Positions 1-8,505 are shown, counted from the first letter of the stretch. The stretch is 10,694 nt of DNA from Lunasporangiospora selenospora (GCA_015680635.1 JAABOA010000651.1:1-10694), one strand, 5' to 3'. Translations and numbers: made by a program. The notes: a model not told the origin generated them from the letters alone.

Positions 1-151
1 CAATTTTTTGACAAATTCGAAAAAGTGTTGTCTTCAGATGAAGTGCACCATAGCTTCAGCCTTCAAGTCGACAATTTTAAGGGGTAGATGGAGTCAAAAT
101 TCACCGCCCAAGGGAGGCAGCGAAAAAAGATCACCTTGATCACCCCAAACC
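1..151. other. Upstream flank and probable promoter/5' UTR of POP4
   Basis: No supportable gene. A + strand frame is open from the window edge to a TAG at 85-87 (28 codons), which could be the tail of an upstream gene but is too short to judge. The stretch just before the POP4 start contains two near copies of GATCACC (130-136 and 139-145). There is no clear TATA box. Confidence 0.4.
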
Positions 152-1357
152 ATGAGTAAAAAGACTAACAAGGAAGAGCTCTACCTTGACTTGCCAGCAA
201 GTATCCGACAGAAATCGGGCTTTGCTCCTTCGGTAATATATGGAGCCACCTCGGCAACACTTTATTGATTGTTTCAGGGTTTACTGCTCCATTTGGGCCA
301 TAACATGATTTACTTGTTGTCATTCTCATGACCTCTTGTGCATGGCTGGGTCTGATGAAGTTGTTTATCACAACTTCAAATTTTGTTCTAGTCTAACAAT
401 CCACGGTTGCCGCCAACTTTTTTCTATAGAGTTTGCCCAATATACCTGGCAAATTTACAGCAGACTTTGTCCAAAAAGCGGTTGTGAAACCAATAGATCT
501 AGGAGTCTATTCAAGCAAGGTCCAATCCAGACCCCTGCCGCTCCAGAACCCAACAAAAAAGGACAGGAGCGCAAACAATGAAACGAAAAAGAGGAGAAGG
601 CGTGCCAAGAAGGCTAAAGTCCTGACTGCCAGAGAGAAGCGCTCGATGCATGTTTATGATATCCCCTCGTACAGTCGAAAGTAAGTGCCAACTCGTTTTC
701 ACATACGACGAGCCAACCTCTTTTTCACCAAGAATGCTAACATAATTCTCTGTGTTGATTTTAGATATGCAAACTTTGAGCCATTGAATGCTCTTTGGAA
801 GGATTACATTGGCGAACTCATTGGGAAGGGCACTCTCCCGATCGTGATGTGTCAAAAACTGCTGAAAGCCGACTTTCATGGAGCCATCATTACTGGTACT
901 TTGACTAGTATTTTGCAGCGCCGACTCGTTCCCTGATCAGTTATCTATTCGGACAATGACTAACACCCTTTTTGACGTTGTTGACATGAAACTATCTAGT
1001 TGTTCGTTCAAAGTGCCCAAATTTTATTGGAATAAGCGGGATTGTTGCGCAGGAAACAGAAAATGTCTTCAACATCATAACACCGTCCGATGAACTGCAA
1101 GGTAGAAAAACAACCTCATTATTTGCTAAAACAACATTGTCATGACTAACTGATTCCAAAAGATTGCGGATCAAATGACTTCAAGGACTGATGAGGCTAT
1201 CTTTCTTTTTTCTTTTCAAGTGGTCCCAAAGATCAACAATGTCTTCACAATCTCTGTCAGGGATGCTATTGTTACACTTCATGGAAACCAGTTCCGCTAC
1301 AGATCTTCACAAAGAAGCTCCAAAAAGTTCAAACCAAAGCCTTCTGTTGATCTCTAA
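152..1357 (+). CDS. POP4: RNase P/MRP protein subunit POP4 (Rpp29)
   Basis: Protein subunit of the nuclear ribonucleoproteins RNase P and RNase MRP, which remove tRNA 5' leaders and process pre-rRNA. My exon model is 152-232, 430-680, 765-895, 1000-1101 and 1221-1357. It sums to 702 nt (233 aa plus TAA) with every phase matching; human Rpp29 is 220 aa. Residues 1-79 are a poorly conserved N-terminus. A basic patch follows (80-90, KKRRRRAKKAK). The conserved UPF0086/Rpp29 Sm-like beta-barrel core runs from about 91 to the end. Recognisable blocks are VLTAREKRSMHVYDI (91-105), LLKADFHGAIITV (143-155), RSKCPNFIGISGI (157-169), VVPKINNVFT (189-198) and RSSQRSSKKFKPK (216-228). The start ATG has A at -3 (AACCATGA). 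Introns are 197, 84, 104 and 119 nt; intron 1 has a CTAAC branch motif at 393-397. Identity is very secure. Exon 1 (27 codons) is the least certain part and rests on phase, Kozak context and a GTAATA donor. Confidence 0.94.
356..378 (+). repeat. Inverted repeat (hairpin) in POP4 intron 1
   Basis: TGAAGTTGT (356-364) and ACAACTTCA (370-378) are perfect 9-bp complements around a 5-nt loop. The element lies inside the predicted 197-nt first intron, 14 nt before its CTAAC branch motif, so it would fold in pre-mRNA. No function is known to me. Confidence 0.6.
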
Positions 1358-1864
1358 GTACACAACAGTGTTCCCGTATAAAAATCATTGCAACAACCTC
1401 GCTTTTCTTCTGGGTCAGGATTCTCACGGCAGATACAAAAAGGAACAAAAAAAAGGGACTCTCTGGATCGTCTCGTAATGCTACATTCAGGACGTGTACG
1501 CTGGAGGAAAAAAAAAAAAAAGAAAAAAAGTCTGCCATGAAGCAATATATCCATTCCCCTCTTCTTCCATTCTCACTCCATTTTTCCGTGTACAATTAGC
1601 CATTTGCCCATTCAACTTTTCAGTCCACATCAGAGCCTCGCACCTCTATTCGCTTGCAACAGTTTAGCATTTCTATCCCATTAAACAAAAAATATTAACA
1701 ATATACCAATAAGTAGAAGCATGGACCTGGTCTCTAAACCTCGGCTGTAACGCTGGCCGTGTAGACGCCCAAAAAGACGGGTTTCTGCTCTAAATTGTTG
1801 TGTTTTCCTAGTTCGAGTCCTAGGCTATGCATATGGGAGGGGGGGGGGGAGGGAAGCTGATATG
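1358..1864. other. Convergent 3' spacer between POP4 and elongin A
   Basis: About 507 bp with no gene on either strand. It holds the 3' UTRs of two converging transcripts. A 14-A run lies at 1508-1521 and an 11-G run at 1839-1849, the latter just past the elongin A stop. ATTAAA at 1680-1685 is a possible poly(A) signal for POP4, 323 nt past its stop. Nothing else recognisable. Confidence 0.7.
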
Positions 1865-3839
1865 CTATCTGAGGTTCGGTGCCGGTGGGTGAGGCCCTGT
1901 GTCTACAGGCGACAAGTCCGAGTCTTTGCGTTGGATAAAGATGGACTTGGATGGTGTTGCATAGACCACTGGGTGATTATTGTACGAGTAGCGGGCTTTT
2001 GGGCGTCGTAATGCTGGGAATGATTCCTCTATTACTTCCTTGTTGGATCTCGACGATAATCCATGTCTGTTAACCTCTTTGATTGTTTGTGTTGTCGGTG
2101 GCGTGGGTCGACTTGAACCTAACCGAACCGTTTCCTGACTAGCAAAGACTGATGTGGGGGCCAAGAGATGCCGTCCTGTGCGAGAGCGATTAGCAGCAGA
2201 AGATGTGGATGGGTGCAAAGTTGGTGGGCGTGAAGGGACTGAGGCTGGGTTGATTGGTAATGTTCGCCTGGGATAGTTTCCTGTGTTGCTGGAGCCAGTT
2301 GGTCGACTGCGGGGCGGGTAAGGGGCACTATTATACATTTGTGTTCTGTATCCAAACGAAATAGAGAAGTAACATAAGGTTAGATATGCTCGATCTAGAG
2401 AACTATTCCTTGAGATCCAGAGTGATCTGTTTCCTACATTTTCCTCGCTTCAACGCGAGCTTTCTCAAACAGGGTTCTCTTTTTTGCTACCGGAGCTGAA
2501 GAAGAAAAACCCAAGGCCGTTGTGGCTGATCGTCTCCCTGGGTGCTTGAGATTAGGATCCACAATCACGCTCCTGCCCTGTCGACTCCTATCGTGTTGTG
2601 AGTATGATTGTCGTAGCTTGGCTGCCATGCGTTCAATTTTTTCCTGTTCTTCCCTCTTCTTCGTCTATTTGGTTTGAAGAGTCAGTTTAGAAGCAAAGCA
2701 GGTGAGTTGGTAACCCCGCAGTGTCAATAAACTTTTTACCCGCTTGTGTGCACTTGTCCTCAAACAGTGCGGAGGATCAAAGGATGAAGATAGTTTTCCC
2801 AACCTGGTATATTGAGTGCCATTCACCGCTACTATCATAGACAGGAAAGCTGTCGCGTAGGAGCTTGTACTCGTTGGTGGCATGGATGTACCAAAGCTCT
2901 AGGGACACCAGTAGTTGATGATAGAGTCGTTTAATATACATGTCGCTCAGTTTTTTGGCGCCAAATTGAACATTGAGAAAAAGCGGCTCCCGACTCACCA
3001 TCTGTTTGTTCACTCAATCCCTAAAGTTTAGTTCGTTATTATCAGTGTAAAAAAAGGGTTAATCGCTACGTGGATAACCTTTCTGATACCTTTCTTGGTA
3101 TTCAGAGGGGCGAAAGAGATGGCTTTTAGATGCCATGACTAGTTCACATCGAGCAATTGATGCATTACCTCTGAGTGATTTTCGATCCGAGAGAGCTGGG
3201 CGACTAAAAAAAGTTGAAAGGATGAGTGAGGATTTTCATCAGAGACAGCACAGACTAGTTTCTGATAGAGTATTGTTCAACAAGGATCGACGGGGACAAA
3301 TGATGCGTCGGTCCAATAGTCCTCAAGTAGCAGGCTCTCTTTTCGATGAATTACCAGTGCACTTTCTGAGAACACTTTCGATCAAATAATAGGGTGTCGC
3401 TCCAATATCCTCAAGCACTAGAGCAGGTGTACAACGTGGACAGAGATAGAGAAGAGGCAATTGCCGATTAGTGAGATGTTACTCGTGGCCAATAGAGAAA
3501 GACATGCGTAGACTTGCAGCAAGATCGCCGTTATAGACTCTGAAGTTTATGCCAGGAAATTTGTGCATACGGCGCTTAAAAAAGGGATAAGCTCCAATAA
3601 GGGAAGGGGGAGAGGGGTGGAGGGTAATAGGGCTTACTGTCAATATGGCGCTCCAAGGTGCTGATACAAATATCCTCGAGAGTCGGCATCACAGGCCTTC
3701 TGACGGGTTCAAAGATGTCTCCTTCGCAGGAGGGGTTGTCTGTCGGTACTTCAGTGGCGAAAAAGATGGGGTCAAAATCCTCTTCACAGACTGTGTCCTT
3801 GACAGACCCTAGACGATATCCGTGGCCTTGGAATGCCAT
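1865..3839 (-). CDS. ELA1: Elongin A (elongin C-binding transcription factor)
   Basis: Elongin A is the large subunit of the SIII/elongin complex. It binds elongin C, stimulates Pol II elongation in animals, and with a cullin helps ubiquitylate stalled Rpb1. Exon model on the - strand: 3839-3638, 3417-3355, 3203-3169, 3020-2999, 2898-2804, 2664-2438, 2345-1865. It sums to 1125 nt (374 aa plus TAG) with all phases consistent. Residues 53-62, TLEDICISTL, fit the BC-box consensus (S/T/P/A)LxxxCxxxL. The elongin A domain continues with HIDMLEDIGATPYYLIESV (65-83), CTVAQLSRIE (87-96), EQTDELW (104-110) and GEWHSIYQ (132-139). A basic K/E/R helix follows (140-160). The last 160 residues are P/S/R-rich and likely disordered. 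The start has a strong context (TCCGCCATGG). The animal TFIIS-like N-terminal domain is absent, as in yeast Ela1. The donor of intron 5 (GTTGGG) is weak, and the last two junctions rest mainly on phase. Confidence 0.9.
2999..3020 (-). other. ELA1: 22-nt microexon (exon 4) of elongin A
   Basis: Flanked by a TAAACTTTAG acceptor and a GTGAGT donor. It encodes GLSEQTD plus the first base of the next Glu codon. Including it makes the reading frame continuous and restores family-like spacing between the RIE motif (94-96) and EQTDELW (104-110). Skipping it shifts the frame, because 22 is not a multiple of 3. Confidence 0.8.
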
Positions 3840-4283
3840 GGCGGAGGGTAAGAAGCATGCACGTTGGTGTTGAATCGAGCAAGTGGATGCAGAGCAGGGC
3901 CGTGAGGATTGAGGGAGATGTCTCTTGAAGATGAAGATGGTTCAATGGGGCAGAAGGATGGATAGACTGTTCAGGGTTACAGGGTCGCGGCGGGCATGTA
4001 GGAGAAGCGACTTTTGAGGTTGGAGAAAGAGGCACCAGACCGAGGCATAACCTTCCTCTTGGGCAAAGCCACTGCGCTTTTCAAGACAGCCATAGACTTT
4101 GGTTGGGCAGACTGCATCGTTTGCTCGTTTGTTCGCTCAACCAACCAAAGGATCGCATAGGATAGCGGAGCAACCAGCACAGGGACTAAGCACTCATATT
4201 TACAGGAGACCATTGTCCTATCGCCCCATCAATCTATTTCATTCATCGTCATTCTCATCAGTCACCTCCACTACCCCAGAGAC
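3840..4283. promoter_or_regulatory. Shared divergent promoter region of elongin A and TAF10
   Basis: The 444 bp between the two start codons must contain both promoters and 5' UTRs. No clear TATA box, which is common for housekeeping genes. A - strand open frame of 78 codons (4213-3977) lies inside it and could be an upstream ORF of elongin A. I do not recognise its product: residues 9-25 are hydrophobic and the rest is basic and Ser-rich. Confidence 0.7.
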
Positions 4284-5802
4284 ATGTCCAACGACCCAAG
4301 TACTGGAAACACTGGCGGCGACGCCAACATTACAGCCGAAGACGCAACGATGGCCAGTCCCTTGGGATCGAATGCAAGTGGAAGCAGCACCCCTGCTCTC
4401 CCATCAACATCTGTTGTACCTTCAGGGCTTTCTCAGACCGACATGGACACGCCAATGACCCTTGCCGAGCCAATTGATCAATCTTCAGCAACCACTAGTA
4501 CCATTCCAGCTACGCAAAGCAACCCTGCCGAGCCTGTCGCTGTTGTCCAGAATAACTCTACACCTACAGCCCCTGTAGAAGCATTAGGATCACAAACGCA
4601 GTCTCCAGCACAGTCTTTACCTCAGCCTTTGCAACAACAACAAGCTACACCAGCCTTAGTATCAACCTCAGACACGGCTCGGCCAGTAGGCTCAACTGTG
4701 GTACCAATATCCAATACAGTTGCAAGTCCAATGACAGGCGTAGTCTCCACACCAGCTCCTGCAGCATCCTCTACAGCTGCCTTGACCAATAACTCTCCAT
4801 CGAACCCTTCGTCAACAATTGTGCCGTCATCCATGCCGTCTCAGCCTGCCGCTGCAAACCCTACATCTACTAACGTGGGCGCTCTTACACCATCTCAGAT
4901 TGAGCAACAGCAGGTTCAGCAGCAGAGGCTTTTGCTACTCCAGCAACAGGCACAGGCACAGGCACAAGCACTGACAGCTAGACCTGTTATACCGTCCAAT
5001 GCTTCGTCATCATCAACAGGAACAGGAACGCCTGCAACAGTAGCCTCAACGACTTCACCACTGGCTGCCCTAAGTGCAGCCGCCTCGGTTGCGCAACGTA
5101 ATCTTGCTGTCGGCGCTGCACTCCAGTCTCGAAAGGATGAAGAATTGAACCGCAAAGACCGGACGTTGGCAGAATTCTTGCCTATGATGGAGAACTATAA
5201 TCCCATTGTATGTGAAATTTTGCGTTTCTGGATCACTGAGTTTTTTTTTTATTTATTTTATTTATTAACAGCCTTACTTCTTTGACTTCTTTATTTGTAC
5301 AACTAGATCCCAGATGCCGTGACAGACTACTACTTGGGCAAGACAGGGTTTGACTGCGAGGATGCCAGGATGTATGTTAATTTGATGCCTCTTCAACGAG
5401 AGTGAGCTTTGGATGTATCAAGAGCATGATGTGAGCTCTGACCCACTCTTTTTATTGTTGTTATCACTGCTGTTGTTCAGTAAGCGTCTACTTGCTCTTG
5501 CGGCCCAAAAGTTCATTTCGGATATTGCCACGGATGCATTCCAGTACTGCAAGGTTAGACAGCAAAGTCAGAAGCGCGGAGTTCCTGGCAAAGTAAGTTT
5601 AGGATGCATATTGTTTGATCTCTGGTTTTTGCTATCTTGGACTACCCAATCTCTGGTTTCTTTGTTTGTCTAACGGATATGGAGGGGATGGGGGGGTGAT
5701 TTAACCTATTAGGAAAAGAAGACAGTTCTTACGATGGAGGATCTCTCAGATGCTCTTGGAGAGTATGGAATCAACGTCAAGAAGCCTGATTACTTTATGT
5801 AG
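4284..5802 (+). CDS. TAF10: TFIID/SAGA histone-fold subunit TAF10
   Basis: TAF10 is a histone-fold subunit shared by TFIID and SAGA; in known complexes it pairs with TAF3, TAF8 or the SAGA subunit Spt7/SUPT7L. Exons 4284-5207, 5307-5371, 5481-5592 and 5713-5802 sum to 1191 nt (396 aa plus TAG), with phases 0, 2 and 0 agreeing at each junction. Residues 1-285 are S/T/P/A/Q-rich low complexity with poly-Q and a QA repeat (about 218-228). The conserved region begins around RTLAEFLPMMENYNP (293-307) and continues across the junctions with IIPDAVTDYYL (308-318), RLLALAAQKFISDIATDAF (332-350) and LTMEDLSDALGEYGINVKK (373-391), ending PDYFM. These are hallmark TAF10 blocks. Donors are GTATGT, GTATGT and GTAAGT. 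The ATG has G at -3. Length exceeds human TAF10 (218 aa) only because of the N-terminal extension. ATTAAA at 5928-5933 is a candidate poly(A) signal. Confidence 0.96.
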
Positions 5803-6019
5803 TCAAGTGTCCGGGAGCTACTTTATTCGTGATTCAGCCCAATCTCTATCGTGTTTTTCACAGTTACTTCATTTTTTTTTTTACTTGTTTACATATACTT
5901 GTGACATTGACACATGGACGGATGGGCATTAAACCAGAGAAACAAAAAATTCAACTTGCAATGGTAGGGTAAACAAGGTTTATTCTGCATTTGATGCCAA
6001 TTATTATATCACCTTTCTC
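5803..6019. terminator. Convergent 3' ends of TAF10 and the PSAP/PPxY gene
   Basis: 217 bp separate the two stop codons. Candidate poly(A) signals are ATTAAA at 5928-5933 on the + strand (for TAF10) and AATAAA at 5984-5979 on the - strand (for the neighbouring gene, 36 nt past its stop). The signals lie so close that the two 3' UTRs probably overlap. Confidence 0.55.
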
Positions 6020-6871
6020 CTAGCGAAGGTTGTTGGATGCGACTGCCTCATAAGGGGGAGGAGGAATCGAATCATCAATTTCGTCTTCACCACCGGTGTA
6101 GGTCTGGTTTGGCAATGATTGGCTACTTTGAGGATGAGAGAGGGCGGGACGGGGTACATCCTGCGACGACCGAGGAGCATTTGATGTCACAGGTGGTGCC
6201 GAAGAAGTTGAGGGGGCGGAGGAGGAGGAAGAGGATGATGATGATGCAGCGGGATTCATGGTAAGGTTTGACATGGCATACATGACTTGGAGGTCCTGAG
6301 GTGCAATATCTTTGTTGGTATACGCTTCTGACGGGTGATTGATTCCAGGAATATGTACAGGTTGGGCCTGGTAGTATGCGTGCTCGGATTGCACAGCCCG
6401 CGTTGGCAACTGCGGCCGCTGTAGGGATCGATCTGGTTGAGACAATGGTTGTGGAGTGACCAAGACAACAGGCCGCTGTTGTTCTTGATTTGAATAGCGA
6501 TTTGACGATGACTCTGAGATCGATCGGGCAATGCCACCAATTACACCATGAACCAAACGTGGTGCTGTACGAATGACCCCCTGGACAAGTCCTGGTCTGT
6601 TACTGATAACTCCACCGACTACACGAGGTCCTGTATAGCTTGATGACGAGGACACGGTCTCCCCTCTTCGACGTGCATCCTTCTCTTGACGGCGACGTTC
6701 GCGAGACTCTTCCTTGAGCCGACGTTTTTGCATGTTGTATTGCTTCTTGGCCTCGTATTGTTGTCGCTTGGCCATCATTTCTTGCTGTTTCAGACTCAGC
6801 TGCTGCTGTACAAGTTGATTCACCTGAGAGACAGGCATTCCGTTACTGTTACTCGCCAAAGTCGTTGCGAC

Positions 6872-6903
<32 letters not shown>

Positions 6904-7681
6904 GCTGCTGCTGCTTTTGCTGGGGCGGATAGACTGCGGGCGCACTGGCTATTGGTTCCGGAACTGCGGGCCTAACCATTCCGAGTGAGGAAAAGTTGCT
7001 GTTACCACTACCATCAACGCTGTATCGATGCGAAGATCCGCTTGTCGACGGAGAGCCTTTGGCACTTTGGGATCCATTTCCGCGAGGCTCCATTCCCAGC
7101 TCATTTCTGACAGTTCGTGCGGCCTCATTTGCTTGGTGGATGATTTCGCGCTTAAGTTCCTTTGCTTGGTTCTTGGCCTCGTCGACGGCCTTTTTGGACT
7201 CTCTTTTGATCTCGTTATACTGCTCCTTAAGATCACGCTTGTACGTCTTTTGTTCGTACTTGGTTATCGGACGAGCGTATTGTGACGAGGACGGTGAAGA
7301 GGATGATGATGCTGGTGAAGACCGGTTTGAGGCCGTGGGGTTGGTGTGCGAAGAAGAGGGTGTGGAAGATGGTCCAGGGTATGGGAAAGCAGAAGGAATG
7401 GAAGGAGTGTACAAAGGAGTATTGGGTGGATAACTGTAGAGATTGTCTGAACGCGTTGGGGCGCTCATAGGAGCGGAGAGCCCCAAAGGCATGAAAGGCA
7501 TGGAGGGCACAGGTGGGGCGGAAGGTACGGATAGTACGGAGGGCACGGATGGCATGAATGGTACGGAGGGCACCGAAGGAACCAAGGGCGCAGAGGGTAT
7601 TTGTGATAGCATAGGATGCGCAGGATACCCAGGCAACCGTGGGAGATGCTTCTCTGAGAATGCTTCTTGCTGCTTGTTCAT
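6020..7681 (-). CDS. Unnamed disordered protein with PSAP and PPxY motifs
   Basis: Single-exon gene of 553 aa that I cannot assign to a named family. In order: residues 27-64 are a Pro-every-third-residue repeat with two PSAP motifs (29-32, 53-56); 80-135 is S/P/Y-rich; 140-195 is a charged K/E/R helix, likely coiled coil; 257-270 is 14 Gln; 286-340 is a second Q/K/R-rich helix ending in a dense basic stretch (RERRRQEKDARRR); 352-381 holds three 11-residue hydrophobic repeats; 400-530 is Q/P/S-rich; an acidic patch (GGEDEIDD) then leads to PPPPYEAV at 540-547, six residues from the end. PPxY binds WW domains of Nedd4/Rsp5-type ligases, and P(S/T)AP binds the ESCRT-I UEV domain. A role as a trafficking or ubiquitylation adaptor is my inference. 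The frame stays open upstream to an ATG at 7870, but that 63-residue extension looks non-coding, and ATG 7681 has A at -3 (TACTATGA). Unlike its neighbours, it has no intron. Confidence 0.85.
6539..6628 (-). repeat. Three 11-residue repeats, consensus P-R-L/V-V-x-G-V-I
   Basis: Residues 352-381 of the PSAP/PPxY protein read PRVVGGVI, PGLVQGVI and PRLVHGVI, with the leading prolines at 352, 363 and 374, exactly 11 residues apart. This is the only clearly hydrophobic part of an otherwise polar, disordered protein. Confidence 0.85.
6872..6916 (-). repeat. Poly-glutamine trinucleotide tract (CAA/CAG)
   Basis: Read on the coding strand: one AAG, three CAG, then eleven uninterrupted CAA codons, giving Lys then 14 Gln (residues 256-270). 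Long pure triplet runs of this kind are typically length-variable. Confidence 0.95.
7488..7595 (-). repeat. 9-bp coding minisatellite, 12 degenerate units
   Basis: On the + strand, twelve successive 9-bp units begin at 7488 and repeat in register to 7595, with forms such as GGCATGAAA, GGCATGGAG, GGTACGGAT, GGTACGGAG and GGCACGGAT. Translated on the - strand, each unit gives three residues of the type V-P-S, A-P-S or M-P-F. This is the source of the Pro-rich N-terminal repeat and of the PSAP motifs. Confidence 0.85.
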
Positions 7682-8505
7682 AGTAAAGGTTTGTACTTGG
7701 GCGTGGATGAGATTGATGAACAAATCAGAATAGAGCATGAATGCGCCGGAAATGAATGAATGAGTCAAAAAAGAAAAAAAGTTAGGGGTGAGGAGTTGGG
7801 CGTGTCCACTTTTGTTCACTTTGTGGCAGTGAGCTGTGTCGTGTCTGAGTTGGCGCATGGACATGACCACACCTTTTATGTGGATAATTTTTGCTGTCGC
7901 CGAAGTCCCAACCTATCCTGTGGCTGTTGCGACCTTTGGGCCGTGCGGCAACATCATGCCGCTCCTCGCTGCTCCTCGTTGCTCTTCGCTCGCTTCGCCC
8001 CTCCTTTTCTTTTTCCGCCACGCCAAGAGTCGAGCGGCTAAATTTACCCCGGCCAACGCAGGTTGCGGGCTGTTGCTAGTGCAGGGTGGCTGGGTCTGGC
8101 CTGTCCCTCGGGCATCATTGTGGCACGGCTCCACTCAAATAGGTCTCTGGATACATATTGTAAACTCTACTTGACGAAATCTCCAATGTTCTTTTTTGAG
8201 CGTTTTTTTCTCAAACGCCAGCCAATCGTCTAAAAATCGGCGCTGTGCAGCTGCCAAGGCTGCCAAGGTCCAATTGATCCGTAGTTGCCGTATATGTTTA
8301 ATTGGTAGAAATCATATCAAGGGATTTTTGACAATCAGCATTTTTTTTTTCACCAGTCGCTCATCCTGGCACGCTTTTGTTTATTACGCGAGATCCAGAT
8401 CTAGAAAGGGGTGGTCTGCTGAATAGAGAGAGAAAAAAGAGAAAGAAAGAAATATCGGGTGCAATAGTTGCTGTTTCGAGTGAGAGTTCCAATTGCTGAA
8501 AAGAC
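7682..8505. other. Spacer: promoter/5' UTR of PSAP/PPxY gene and 3' UTR of MIC10
   Basis: 824 bp with no convincing gene. Open frames here have the composition of random DNA. Small local repeats are visible: GCTCCTCGCTGCTCCTCG (about 7961-7978) and a doubled GCTGCCAAG near 8251-8268. T-runs near 8193 and 8340 are the only other structure. Confidence 0.6.

Noticed and set aside
1740-1830. tRNA-like B-box sequence GTTCGAGTCC near 1810-1819
   Set aside because: The flanking bases do not form a proper 5-bp T stem around a 7-nt loop, and no matching acceptor stem, D arm or anticodon arm can be drawn.
2740-2758. A possible 19-nt extra exon inside elongin A intron 5
   Set aside because: It has AG and GT flanks, but 19 nt would break the frame with the next exon. 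Direct joining of 2804 to 2664 keeps phase 0 and gives family-like sequence.
3135-3389. 84-codon + strand open frame
   Set aside because: It lies antisense across elongin A exons 2 and 3, which have clear family conservation; no independent support.
4099-4458. 119-codon + strand open frame overlapping the TAF10 start
   Set aside because: It begins with TTG rather than ATG and is out of frame with TAF10, whose conserved C-terminus fixes the real frame.
7682-7870. 63-residue N-terminal extension of the PSAP/PPxY protein from ATG 7870
   Set aside because: The extension is His/Phe/Leu-rich, unlike the rest, with no motif. ATG 7681 has good context and begins the typical composition.
7836-8174. 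112-codon + strand open frame
   Set aside because: Cys/Trp/Pro-rich random composition, no motif, in the spacer upstream of a - strand gene.
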